DNA of 39,823 nt from the NCBI GenBank assembly GCA_944324085.1, contig CALUUX010000061.1:1-39823 (forward strand). The letters run 5' to 3'. The notes below the pieces were generated by a model that saw only the letters and a list, made by a program, of their open reading frames with translations, had not been told where the DNA came from and made no database searches. Of this stretch, positions 1-8,100 are shown in pieces. The stretch is from an uncultured Mailhella sp. Lineage in GTDB: Bacteria; Desulfobacterota; Desulfovibrionia; Desulfovibrionales; Desulfovibrionaceae. A program made the position numbers and the translations under genes. The first letter of the stretch is position 1, and each line of letters starts with the position of its first letter.

Positions 1-175
1 TGGCCCAGTTGGGCGGCGTGATGGTGGGCATGGGGCAAAGGCTGTTCAGGCTCTTCGTGCCGGCTTCAAACACCTTCTTGAAGTTGGGGCAGATGCCTTC
101 GGCGATATGCTGTTCAACCAGTTTGCGAACCGCGCCGTCAATGCCGACGACAAGAGCGCGTTTGGCACGTTTCAT
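1..175 (-). CDS. alkaline phosphatase / type I phosphodiesterase family protein, N-terminus only
   Basis: Only the first 58 codons lie in the window; the gene runs off the left edge. The translation begins MKRAKRALVVGIDGA, where the GIDGA after a hydrophobic beta-strand is the first metal-binding Asp region of the alkaline phosphatase superfamily. It reaches MPTITPPNWA near residues 49-58; a Thr or Ser just before PPNW is the usual nucleophile position in the nucleotide-pyrophosphatase/phosphodiesterase branch. There is no signal peptide. The start is supported by an AGGAGCG ribosome site 6-7 bases upstream of the ATG at 175. A sigma-54 promoter lies 42-56 bases upstream, and the divergent activator at 346-1899 is the natural regulator. 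The substrate cannot be told from this fragment; phosphate or sulfate esters are both possible in this superfamily. Confidence 0.75.
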   Translation of the reverse strand, partial: MKRAKRALVVGIDGAVRKLVEQHIAEGICPNFKKVFEAGTKSLNSLCPMPTITPPNWA

Positions 176-216
176 AAAGACGCTCCTTGTTTTTCTCTGA
201 GGTTATCTTCTCAAAA

Positions 217-231
217 GCAAGAACCGTGCCA
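217..231 (-). promoter_or_regulatory. sigma-54 (-24/-12) promoter for the phosphodiesterase-family gene
   Basis: On the minus strand the sequence is TGGCACGGTTCTTGC, a near-perfect match to the RpoN consensus TGGCAC-N5-TTGC with GG and GC elements correctly spaced. It lies 42 bases before the start codon at 175, so transcription would begin near 205. A promoter differing by one base drives the ferredoxin/flavoprotein pair at 4163. Confidence 0.88.
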
Positions 232-273
232 AAAACAATTAATAAATAAAATCAATGTATTAAAATTTTTTCC

Positions 274-302
274 TTGACTATAAATGGCATATAACGTTAT
301 AT
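274..302 (+). promoter_or_regulatory. probable sigma-70 promoter of the first activator gene
   Basis: TTGACT (274-279), a 17-base spacer and TTATAT (297-302; TATATA one base further on) precede the activator start at 346. The second activator has the same architecture (TTGACT, 17 bases, TATATT at 4286-4314). The -10 element lies inside the palindrome at 289-302. Confidence 0.55.
289..302. promoter_or_regulatory. 14-bp perfect palindrome, candidate activator site
   Basis: ATATAACGTTATAT is a perfect palindrome; a second ACGTTA half-site occurs at 319-324. It lies about 85-95 bases upstream of the predicted sigma-54 start (~205), the usual place for an enhancer-binding-protein site, and covers the -10 of the activator's own promoter. 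Binding here could therefore both activate the divergent gene and repress the activator. This is inference from position and symmetry. Confidence 0.5.
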
Positions 303-345
303 ATCGTCTCTATATTTCACGTTACGCAATATATAGAAGCGAATT

Positions 346-1899
346 ATGAAAACATTTCTCTCCCGTCCGACGGATCACGGCCGAGCTCTTCCCGAACAGC
401 TGTCCCTGCGCATCCGCAAAGCCGCCCGAGACTGCCAGGACGACGCCGAACTCATCCGCACCCTGCACGCGATCTTTCAAAAGGTTCTTCGATTCGATCA
501 TATTATCTTCATCGCTCCGGAAAACAAACATTCCCGTCTTTATTACATATGGCCTCCCTGCCACGGCAATGAGATACTGCTCTGGCCCAAAAGCCAGGAA
601 AACGATGAAATCATGCTCAACGCCTATCACAATACGATGTTGCGCATCTGCGAGCATGGCGACTATGCCACCACAACAATTTCCGTGCTCCAGAAATACA
701 TGAAAGAAGCGTATACCGAAAACTTCTCTCTGATGTTCCTGCGACGGGTGATCCAAGAACGTTTTTTCGGTCTTATCGGCTTTGTGTCCTTTCGGAAGAA
801 CGCCTATGACGAAGATGACGCCGCCGTCATGTTCGATCTTCTGGAACCGCTCGTCTATCTCTGGGAAACCCGCTATCCTCATTCCAGAAATCTGGAACTG
901 CCCCGGCACGATTCCGAATATTTCAGCCTGATCAATCTGCCCGGCATGCAGAAATCGCTGAGCCTCATTCATAAAGTAAGCCGAGAAGACATTCCCGCTC
1001 TCATTCTCGGCGAGACCGGCACCGGTAAAGAAGGCGTGGCCAATCTCATCTATCGCGGTTCCGGACGCTACATGCGCCCCTTCATAAAAATAAACTGCGG
1101 CGGCATCCCGCCGACGCTGCTCGAATCCAAACTCTTCGGCTATCAGAAGGGAGCCTTCACCGGCGCGTTCCACGACACGCCAGGATGCTTTGAAATGGCC
1201 GACACCGGCGTGCTGCTTCTCGACGAACTGGGCGAACTTCCCCTGTCCGCGCAAACCCATCTTCTGCGCGTGCTTCAGGAAAAGGTCATCGAACGCGTGG
1301 GCAGCAGCGTGGAGACCCCCGTCAACGTTCGCATCATCGCCGCCACCAACCGCAATCTTTCCCTCATGGTCAAGGACGGTTCGTTCCGACGCGACCTGCT
1401 CTACCGTCTGAGCATTTTTCCCATCTACATCCCGGCTCTGCGCGAACGACCGGAAGACATTCCCGTGCTGCTCAACTTTTTTATGCTTCAACAGAGCCGC
1501 CGCATGGGTTTCCCGGAACCGCCAGAGCTTGCGCCTTCCGAACTCGCCAGACTCATCGCCTATCCCTGGCCTGGAAACATCCGGGAAATGCAAAACGCCG
1601 TCACCCGGGCCATGATGCTCTGGAACGGGAAAAAAAATTCCGCATTCGTCATTGACGCGGGGGAAGACCTTTTCAGGAACATGTTCCCTCCCCTGGACCT
1701 GACTCCGCCCCGCGCTCCGGATCCCCCCTTCTCGTCGTCCATGCGTCTTGAAGACGTGGAGAGAGAACATATTACGCGCGTTCTCGCCATGACGAAGGGT
1801 CGCGTCGCGGGCAAAGGCGGAGCCGCCGAAATTCTGGACGTCAATCCCAGCACGCTCCGCGCCCGCATGCAGAAACTGAACATCGGAAAACGCCACTGA
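346..1899 (+). CDS. sigma-54-dependent transcriptional activator (enhancer-binding protein 1)
   Basis: A 517-residue bacterial enhancer-binding protein. Residues 1-190 form a sensory domain of GAF-like appearance with no response-regulator phospho-Asp motif. The AAA+ domain follows: Walker A GETGTGKE at 222-229, the sigma-54 contact loop GAFTGA at 269-274, and Walker B LLLDELGE at about 290-297. A Fis-type helix-turn-helix is at about 490-513 (AAEILDVNPSTLRARMQKL). All elements needed to drive RpoN promoters are intact. It is divergent from the phosphodiesterase-family gene and its sigma-54 promoter at 217-231, the likely target. The second activator at 4362 has the same domain order and a different N-terminal half, so each probably senses its own ligand. 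The inducer is unknown. Confidence 0.93.
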   Translation: MKTFLSRPTDHGRALPEQLSLRIRKAARDCQDDAELIRTLHAIFQKVLRFDHIIFIAPENKHSRLYYIWPPCHGNEILLWPKSQENDEIMLNAYHNTMLRICEHGDYATTTISVLQKYMKEAYTENFSLMFLRRVIQERFFGLIGFVSFRKNAYDEDDAAVMFDLLEPLVYLWETRYPHSRNLELPRHDSEYFSLINLPGMQKSLSLIHKVSREDIPALILGETGTGKEGVANLIYRGSGRYMRPFIKINCGGIPPTLLESKLFGYQKGAFTGAFHDTPGCFEMADTGVLLLDELGELPLSAQTHLLRVLQEKVIERVGSSVETPVNVRIIAATNRNLSLMVKDGSFRRDLLYRLSIFPIYIPALRERPEDIPVLLNFFMLQQSRRMGFPEPPELAPSELARLIAYPWPGNIREMQNAVTRAMMLWNGKKNSAFVIDAGEDLFRNMFPPLDLTPPRAPDPPFSSSMRLEDVEREHITRVLAMTKGRVAGKGGAAEILDVNPSTLRARMQKLNIGKRH

Positions 1900-1977
1900 A
1901 GCATATTCCGCGCGCCACGGCGCGTGTTCGACGTCAGAAAAATTTCGAAAAAAACGCCTCGGACAGGCCAGCGACGC

Positions 1978-2010
1978 GAAACGGCCGGAGAAATCATCTC
2001 CGGCCGTTTC
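1978..2010. terminator. strong hairpin after activator 1, no U-tract
   Basis: Arms GAAACGGCCGGAGA and TCTCCGGCCGTTTC pair perfectly over 14 bases around the loop AATCA. Neither side is followed by a T-run, so it is either a weak intrinsic terminator or an mRNA 3'-end stabiliser between convergent genes. Confidence 0.55.
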
Positions 2011-2050
2011 ATGTCAACGTATGCCGCGCCTCTTCGGACGACGCCGAAGC

Positions 2051-2098
2051 GCGGGAGGAAAAGACGCCCAAAAACGGAACCTCGCCCTTTCCTCCCGC
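2051..2098 (-). terminator. inverted repeat downstream of the flavoprotein gene
   Basis: GCGGGAGGAAA (2051-2061) and TTTCCTCCCGC (2088-2098) are perfect 11-base complementary arms separated by 26 bases. The position just past the stop of the minus-strand flavoprotein gene suggests a 3'-end structure. The long loop and missing U-tract make termination uncertain. Confidence 0.35.
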
Positions 2099-2117
2099 CG
2101 AGGCAGGGAAACGATAT

Positions 2118-3803
2118 TTACAGACCCCAGCGTTCGCGCCAGTTCGTCCGCACCTGACCGTCTTCCTGCCAGACCTGAAGGAACTTGTTGGCCAGAAGAG
2201 GGTTGGTGAACGTGTAGTCGGAACGAATGTGCATGCCTCTGGTTTCTCTGCGTTCCAAAGCCGCGTGCATGATGATTTCGCCGTTGTCCATCAGATCCAG
2301 AGCTTCCACGGCGCGCATCAGACCGTGCGCGTTGTCCACGGACATGGAGGACACGGCTTCCTTGCGCAGATCGCCAAGGTACTTAAGACCCGCGTTGAGC
2401 AGCGTTTCCGAACGGACGTTGTACGGGCCCGCCGCGGCGTAGGAGGCCATGATCTGCTGAAGGCCGAGGTTGGCTTCCTTCCACGTGCCGCCGTTCTTGC
2501 GCTCCACAAAACTGTCGTACAGTTCGGTTCTTTCCTTCACCCAGTCGGATCCTTCCACGTCCTTGAGCGCGCAGGTCTTGGCGGTCTGAGCGGCGTGATT
2601 GCCGGCAATCCAGCCGTACACGGCGGCTCCGGAAATATCCGCGCGGAAGTTGCCCACCATGTCGCCCGTGCCGTACAGGCCGGGAATGGAACTTTCGCCG
2701 TTGATGTCCACTTCCAGACCGCGTCCGATAAGGTGGGGTTCATACTGCATGAATTCAAAGGCGTGTTTCGTCACGTCGAGCCCGGTCCGATTCATGTAAT
2801 CGACCACGGCGGTGAGGCCTTCGCTGACCATGCCCGCCTTCATGAAGTCCAGGTCGTCCTTGTTGATTTCGGAACAGTCAATGTACGCGGGGCCGGTGCC
2901 GTTATGAGCGACGTCCGTATAGGCGGTGTTCCATACGTCGCAGGTGATGTCGCCCACATAGCGCGTGGCCTGCTTCACGAACGGTCCGAGCAGCTTGCCG
3001 TCAGGATATCTGTACACGCCTATCCACGTCGACTTGCCGGCGCGCGCGAAGAACTTGGGGCCGGCGTGACGGTTGGGCATTTCCATGTTGACCATTTTTG
3101 CGCCGATGCGCCAGGCCTGAGCCTGCGCCGCGCCGGTGCAAGCGGGACAGAACGCCGTGTTGAATGGGCTGCCCGGCGTGCCCGCCGCAGGATACAGTCT
3201 GTTCGCCGTGCCGGTGGCCAGAATGATCTTCTTGGCGCGGATCAGACGGAAGGCGGGTTCTTCTCCGCTCACGTCCAGAGCCAGCGCGCCGGCGATTTCT
3301 CCGTCCACCTTGATAAGATCCAGCACGGGGCTGTGATTCAGAATTTTCGCGCCGGCCTTCTTGGCCTGCGCCGTCAGAACGTACTTCTGGTTGTGGCCGT
3401 CGTATTTCAGCCATATTCTGGGACGACCGGGGAAGGCGTGGCCCATAAATTCATAATCCGGGCCGAAGGGGCGCATATTGATGCCCCATTCCAGCCATCT
3501 GTCGGCCATGGCTATGGATTCTTTCAGGAAACGCAGAGTCAGCTTGGGATCGTGGAACCCGCCTATCTGGCTTTGAAAGGTTTCCTGCAAAATAGGCATG
3601 ATGTCGTCGCCGTGCGCCTTGGGATAGTAGCAGAGAAAATGGTCGTTTCCCGTGGCGCCGGAACCGGAACGCCGCGAATCGGACTTTTCCGCCACCAGCG
3701 TGTCCACGCCGTTCTGAGCCGAAGCTATGGCCGCGCAAAGACCGCCGATGCCGCCGCCGACAATGAGCACATCCGTCGTTATGGTATCTTTAAACCGTAT
3801 CAT
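2118..3803 (-). CDS. FAD-dependent AprA/fumarate-reductase-like flavoprotein
   Basis: A 561-residue flavoprotein of the succinate dehydrogenase/fumarate reductase/APS-reductase alpha superfamily. The N-terminal ADP-binding motif VGGGIGGLCAA is at about 15-25, followed by an acidic strand end (VAEKSD). IILATGTANRLYP lies mid-protein, and the late FAD motif GLYGTGDM near residue 380 is followed by SGAAVYGWIAGNHAA. A helical C-terminal region (WKEANLGLQQIM, LLNAGLKYLGDLR) matches the capping domain of SdhA/AprA. No twin-Arg or Sec signal is seen, so it is cytoplasmic. True AprA is about 100 residues longer. The small ferredoxin at 3921-4163 upstream resembles a cut-down AprB, giving an AprBA-like pair. 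Start chosen for its GAGGAGA ribosome site. The substrate is unknown; reduction or oxidation of a carboxylate or sulfur-oxyanion compound is possible. Confidence 0.85.
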   Translation of the reverse strand: MIRFKDTITTDVLIVGGGIGGLCAAIASAQNGVDTLVAEKSDSRRSGSGATGNDHFLCYYPKAHGDDIMPILQETFQSQIGGFHDPKLTLRFLKESIAMADRWLEWGINMRPFGPDYEFMGHAFPGRPRIWLKYDGHNQKYVLTAQAKKAGAKILNHSPVLDLIKVDGEIAGALALDVSGEEPAFRLIRAKKIILATGTANRLYPAAGTPGSPFNTAFCPACTGAAQAQAWRIGAKMVNMEMPNRHAGPKFFARAGKSTWIGVYRYPDGKLLGPFVKQATRYVGDITCDVWNTAYTDVAHNGTGPAYIDCSEINKDDLDFMKAGMVSEGLTAVVDYMNRTGLDVTKHAFEFMQYEPHLIGRGLEVDINGESSIPGLYGTGDMVGNFRADISGAAVYGWIAGNHAAQTAKTCALKDVEGSDWVKERTELYDSFVERKNGGTWKEANLGLQQIMASYAAAGPYNVRSETLLNAGLKYLGDLRKEAVSSMSVDNAHGLMRAVEALDLMDNGEIIMHAALERRETRGMHIRSDYTFTNPLLANKFLQVWQEDGQVRTNWRERWGL

Positions 3804-3920
3804 GGTTTTCTCCTCGGTGATTTTCCCTGAAGGGTCGAATCCGCGCCGCGTTCCCGCGCCGTCGCTTCCGGCTCGGCCCGCAAGGAAGCGGATATTTTAA
3901 TGCTGACGTTTTCCGCTGAA

Positions 3921-4163
3921 TTAAGAAGACTTCTGGCCGTGGAGAGAATCCACGTCCACATGAAGCATCATGTAGTTGATCGGCAGTCTGAGTTCTATGG
4001 CCTTGGAAGGGCAATCCAGAACGCAGGCGTTGCAATGCCAGCATTCCTCAGGGTAAGCCACGACGGGAGTCTGTCCTTTGGCGTGCGTGAATATGTTCAT
4101 GGGGCATATCGTCGCGCACATGCCGCAATGCGAACATTTTTCGGGATGAATAATAGGGGGCAT
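3921..4163 (-). CDS. 2x[4Fe-4S] ferredoxin, AprB-like small subunit
   Basis: An 80-residue protein carrying two cluster-binding motifs: CSHCGMCATICP at about 10-21 and CWHCNACVLDCP at about 42-53. The second motif followed by SKAIELRLPINYMML resembles the end of the cluster domain of APS reductase beta (CWECYSCVKMCPQGAI type), but the AprB C-terminal tail that wraps the alpha subunit is missing. It is the first gene of the sigma-54-controlled unit, with the flavoprotein gene 117 bases downstream, and would hand electrons to or from its FAD. An AGGAGA ribosome site precedes the ATG at 4163. Confidence 0.88.
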   Translation of the reverse strand: MPPIIHPEKCSHCGMCATICPMNIFTHAKGQTPVVAYPEECWHCNACVLDCPSKAIELRLPINYMMLHVDVDSLHGQKSS

Positions 4164-4224
4164 AACGTTCTCCTGGCGATATTTAATCCGTGACCCTGCC
4201 GAAACAGGGAATGTTCAAAAAAGA

Positions 4225-4239
4225 GCAAGAATCGTGCCA
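4225..4239 (-). promoter_or_regulatory. sigma-54 (-24/-12) promoter for ferredoxin-flavoprotein operon
   Basis: Minus-strand TGGCACGATTCTTGC matches the RpoN consensus and differs by one base from the promoter at 217-231. It lies 62 bases before the ferredoxin start, giving a transcript start near 4213. The divergent activator at 4362 is the expected partner. Confidence 0.88.
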
Positions 4240-4258
4240 ATAAAATATTTATTTATGA

Positions 4259-4277
4259 TTTCCAATGATTATGGAAA
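4259..4277. promoter_or_regulatory. inverted repeat, candidate activator 2 site
   Basis: TTTCCA (4259-4264) and TGGAAA (4272-4277) form 6-base arms around 7 bases, lying between the sigma-54 promoter and the -35 of the activator gene. It is centred about 55 bases upstream of the predicted operon start, closer than typical enhancer sites. Confidence 0.35.
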
Positions 4278-4285
4278 ATATCCTT

Positions 4286-4314
4286 TTGACTAATCGCAGG
4301 ACGTCGACTATATT
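4286..4314 (+). promoter_or_regulatory. sigma-70 promoter of the second activator gene
   Basis: TTGACT (4286-4291), 17 bases, TATATT (4309-4314). The spacing is optimal and both hexamers match at 5 of 6 positions; the start of transcription would be about 40 bases before the ATG at 4362. Confidence 0.65.
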
Positions 4315-4342
4315 TTCATAAAACAACATTAATTTTTAATAG

Positions 4343-4360
4343 CAAAAAATGAGAATTTTT
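4343..4360. repeat. 18-bp sequence shared with 35549-35566
   Basis: CAAAAAATGAGAATTTTT occurs here, ending two bases before the activator start, and identically at 35549-35566 upstream of the DASS transporter gene. The core AAAAAT-GAGA-ATTTTT is an inverted repeat. It may be a shared operator or a chance match in AT-rich DNA. Confidence 0.5.
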
Positions 4361-4361
4361 C

Positions 4362-5936
4362 ATGGATAAAAAAACCTTATTCGAATCGACCGTCGCCGCG
4401 GAATCCTGCGTCGCCATGTACAAAACCAGCGGCCTGCGGAATCTGCTGCTCTTTCTTCTGGACATGCTCCGTCAGGTTCTGCCCCTGAGCCGCATCAACG
4501 CTCTGTACTGCACGGCCGACGCCGACGTCATCGTGACCATGTCGGACACCAACAAAATAAACGTTTCCAATAAATTCGCCGTAGGGAGACATCTCCCTCC
4601 CATTCTTCTGCGCGAAAGAATCGGGGAAGACGTCATCGTCGACGACATTCGCTCCGTCATCGCGGAAACGAAAAAAACGGACGCGGCCTTCGAACGCGAC
4701 ATGCCGTACCTCTTCCATAATTCCATGCTTCGCCTGCCGCTGTTTCATTCCCCCACGGCCCTTTTTCTCATGTGTTTCTGGTCGAAGACTCCCCACGCCT
4801 TTGACCGGGAAGATCTGGAAGGCATTCGACGCCTGCTCACCCCTCTGGCGGAAGAATTGCGATACAACCTTTCCGGCATTGAGCTCGACGATCGAAAAAT
4901 CCTGCGGGCCGCCGAAGAAAGCGGCAAAGAAAAAATAAGTCAATGCCCCGGCCTTCAGGAGGTCAAGGCGCAGATAGAAGCCGTGGCCGACGTGGACACC
5001 ACGGTTCTGATTCTCGGCGAAACCGGCGCGGGCAAGGAATCGGTGGCCGATATGATACACGAACTCTCTCCGCGCAGGAGCGGCCCGTTCGTCAAAGTCA
5101 ACTGCGGCGCCATTTCCCCAAGCCTCGTGGACAGCGAACTCTTCGGTCATGAAAAAGGAGCGTTCACAGGCGCGCTTTCCACCCGTCAGGGATACTTCGA
5201 AATGGCGGACGGCGGCACTCTGTTTCTTGACGAAATTGGAGAAATGCCGAATTCCGCGCAGGTGCGACTGCTGCGCGTGCTGACCGACGACACGGTTCGT
5301 CGCGTGGGCGGAACAAAACCCATTCCCGTCAACGTGCGCGTCATCGCCGCCACGCAGGAAAACCTCATGGCCAAACTGGAATCAGGACGCTTCCGCCAGG
5401 ATTTATGGTTCCGATTGTCCGCCTATCCCATTCATGTGCCGCCGCTGCGGCGCAGACTCAGCGACATTCCCATCCTTCTTAACTATATCATCCGGAAAAA
5501 ATGCGAATCGCTGCGTCTTCCCTTCGTTCCTCAGGCGGACAAAGGCGAATTGAACGCTCTGTGCCGCTACCCATGGCCCGGCAACGTCAGAGAACTGGAA
5601 AACGTGGTCGAGAGAGCGTTGCTCACCAGCAAGGCCCTGAACAGAAAAACCCTTCATTTCGACACCCTTATCCAGCCTGCTCCCAAACGCGCGGAAGAAA
5701 CGGAACGACCGATCCATTCAGAGCCGCTCGCCTCCCCTGAGGAACAACGCGTCTGGCTCTCTCTGCGCGAACACGAAGACGAATACATTGCGGAAGTGAT
5801 ACGGCACTGCGGCGGAAAGCTGTCGGGAGCCGGAGGAGCTACGGACATACTGAAGATTCAGTACAACACCCTCAAGGCGCGCATGAAAAAAATGGGACTC
5901 TCCACGCGCGGAACAGGGGAAGGACGCGCCTGCTGA
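4362..5936 (+). CDS. sigma-54-dependent transcriptional activator (enhancer-binding protein 2)
   Basis: A 524-residue enhancer-binding protein. Residues 1-175 are a GAF-like sensory region. The AAA+ domain has Walker A GETGAGKE at 219-226, GAFTGA at 266-271 and Walker B LFLDEIGE at about 287-294. A Fis-type helix-turn-helix follows at about 495-517 (ATDILKIQYNTLKARMKKM). It is closely parallel to the activator at 346-1899 in the AAA+ and DNA-binding parts, suggesting duplication, but the N-terminal halves look unrelated. It is divergent from the ferredoxin-flavoprotein unit and its RpoN promoter at 4225-4239, the probable target. The ligand is unknown. Confidence 0.93.
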   Translation: MDKKTLFESTVAAESCVAMYKTSGLRNLLLFLLDMLRQVLPLSRINALYCTADADVIVTMSDTNKINVSNKFAVGRHLPPILLRERIGEDVIVDDIRSVIAETKKTDAAFERDMPYLFHNSMLRLPLFHSPTALFLMCFWSKTPHAFDREDLEGIRRLLTPLAEELRYNLSGIELDDRKILRAAEESGKEKISQCPGLQEVKAQIEAVADVDTTVLILGETGAGKESVADMIHELSPRRSGPFVKVNCGAISPSLVDSELFGHEKGAFTGALSTRQGYFEMADGGTLFLDEIGEMPNSAQVRLLRVLTDDTVRRVGGTKPIPVNVRVIAATQENLMAKLESGRFRQDLWFRLSAYPIHVPPLRRRLSDIPILLNYIIRKKCESLRLPFVPQADKGELNALCRYPWPGNVRELENVVERALLTSKALNRKTLHFDTLIQPAPKRAEETERPIHSEPLASPEEQRVWLSLREHEDEYIAEVIRHCGGKLSGAGGATDILKIQYNTLKARMKKMGLSTRGTGEGRAC

Positions 5937-6383
5937 AGAGCGTTCGAGACGGACGTTTTCTCCTCTGAATGCCGACGAAAACTCGACGAAGCGACGATCC
6001 CATTTTTTCTTTTTTGTGAACGCGCGGCGAAAACAAGGAGAAAACTCGTCGCTCTGCGCAAAAAATACAATAAAATTCGTATCATTAAGTCATGCCGCAA
6101 GAATGACGACGTTCGAGTTTTTCGTCATGGAAGGTTACTCTCACAAAAACGAACAACTCTCAAGCACTGTAAAGTACTACATAACTACGCATAAAAATTA
6201 TATTATTTTACATAACCTCCCGATTGCGTCAAAAGCCCCTCCGCTCCGCCATAGACAAGATTGACAAAAATTTTTACCCTGCTAGCTTTTACATTATTGT
6301 TAATCAATGTTGTTCTAACCCTCAAAAATTTCAAAGAAATACGGCGCGGTAGCGACGCTTCGTCCGTCGCGCGGGAGAAAAAC
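5937..6383. other. 447-bp AT-richer intergenic region upstream of ABC importer
   Basis: No gene is supported here. An open frame continues upstream of the ABC ATPase to a TTG at 6261, but that TTG is the first half of a TTGACA -35-like hexamer and has no ribosome site. The stretch includes a weak GTTTTC...GAAAAC inverted repeat just after activator 2, a T-rich run near 6003-6016, and ACATT/AATGT arms flanking ATTGTTAATCAAT at 6291-6310 that could be a regulator site. Confidence 0.6.
6261..6288 (+). promoter_or_regulatory. possible sigma-70 promoter of the ABC importer operon
   Basis: TTGACA at 6261-6266, a 16-base spacer and an extended -10 TGC-TAGCTT ending at 6288. The -35 is perfect, the -10 weak (3 of 6 plus the TG extension). 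It would give a leader of about 90 bases before the GTG at 6384. Confidence 0.4.
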
Positions 6384-7109
<726 letters not shown>

Positions 7110-7137
7110 CCGATCATTTCCGTTTCTTTTGGAATCC

Positions 7138-7153
7138 GCGGGGCACGCCCCGC
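7138..7153. other. hairpin between ATPase and binding-protein genes
   Basis: GCGGGG-CACG-CCCCGC forms a 6-base GC stem with a four-base loop in the 155-base gap. Without a U-run it is more likely an mRNA processing or stability element than a terminator. Confidence 0.4.
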
Positions 7154-7264
7154 CGGTCTTCCTCTCGTCCCTCGAAGGAGACGGATAATCCCAGCACACG
7201 CAACGCCCCAAGCCTTCCCGCGCGGGACAAAACAACGCCAACCGGCGCAACTAAGGAGACACGC

Positions 7265-8089
7265 ATGATGAAAAAACTTCACGGCATGGGAGCCCTTCTT
7301 CTTTCCGCCCTCGCCATTCTGACCTTCACCGCCGTCAGCTCGGCCGCCACGCTGCCGGACGACGTGCAGGCCATCGTCAAGCGCGGCGAGCTGCGCGTGG
7401 GCGTCAAGTCCGACGTGCCGGGCTTCAGCATGCAGGATCTTTCCGGAAACTACGCCGGCATGGAAGTGGATCTCGCCAAGAAACTCGCCGAAGCCATGGG
7501 CCTCAAGGCCGACGACGTCACCTTCACGGCCGTGACCGCCAAGACCCGCGGCCAGCTGCTGGACACCGGCGACATCGATATGGTTCTCGCCACCTTCACC
7601 ATCACCGAAGAACGCAAGAACATCTGGAACTTCTCCTCCCCCTATTACACCGACGCCGTCTCCCTGCTGGTGAAAAAGAATTCCGGCATTTCGGGCTACG
7701 CCGATCTCGTGAGCAAGCGCATCGGCGTGGCGGAAGGCTCCACTTCCAAGGACGCGCTCATCAAGGCCGCCAAGGAAAACGGCGTGACCCTCACCGACAC
7801 CAACAACATCCAGACCTTCCCCGACTATCCCTCCATCAAGGCTGCGCTTGACGCCGGTCAGGTGCAGGCGTTCTGCGTTGACGGCTCCATTCTTTCCGGC
7901 TATCTGGACCCGAGCACCGAAATTCTCACCTCCGTGCGCTTCGCGCCGCAGGAATACGGCGTAGCCACCAAGCTCTCCAACAAGGGCCTGGCCGGATTCG
8001 TGGAAGAACAGATCAAGGGATGGCTTTCTGACGGCAGCATCGACAAGATCATCGCCAAGAACGGCGTCACCCCCTCCTTCAAGAAATAA
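7265..8089 (+). CDS. polar amino-acid ABC transporter, periplasmic binding protein
   Basis: A 274-residue family 3 solute-binding protein. The N-terminus MMKKLHGMGALLLSALAILTF is a Sec signal peptide with likely cleavage after VSSA near residue 28; there is no lipobox Cys, so it is soluble in the periplasm. Family hallmarks follow: GELRVGVKSDVPGFSMQD, GMEVDLAKKLAEAMG, a conserved MVLATFTITEERKNIWNFS block and YADLVSKRIGVAEGSTSKDA. TAAGGAGACACGC precedes the ATG. It sits between the ATPase and the two permease genes; hairpins on both sides suggest it is made in excess over the membrane parts. The ligand is probably a polar or small amino acid, not resolvable by eye. Confidence 0.92.
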   Translation: MMKKLHGMGALLLSALAILTFTAVSSAATLPDDVQAIVKRGELRVGVKSDVPGFSMQDLSGNYAGMEVDLAKKLAEAMGLKADDVTFTAVTAKTRGQLLDTGDIDMVLATFTITEERKNIWNFSSPYYTDAVSLLVKKNSGISGYADLVSKRIGVAEGSTSKDALIKAAKENGVTLTDTNNIQTFPDYPSIKAALDAGQVQAFCVDGSILSGYLDPSTEILTSVRFAPQEYGVATKLSNKGLAGFVEEQIKGWLSDGSIDKIIAKNGVTPSFKK

Positions 8090-8100
8090 AACGTCAGCAT

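Noticed and set aside
322..1896. 524-codon minus-strand frame
   Set aside because: Antisense to activator 1, whose AAA+ motifs are unambiguous.
2229..3830. 533-codon plus-strand frame
   Set aside because: Antisense to the flavoprotein gene, no ribosome site and no recognisable motifs.
2118..4163. Canonical APS reductase AprBA
   Set aside because: Both subunits are much shorter than AprA and AprB and there is no sat or qmo gene; only a relationship is claimed.
6261..6383. Hydrophobic 41-residue N-terminal extension of the ABC ATPase
   Set aside because: Begins at a TTG that is part of a TTGACA hexamer, lacks a ribosome site, and no family member has a membrane helix there; GTG 6384 fits the family.
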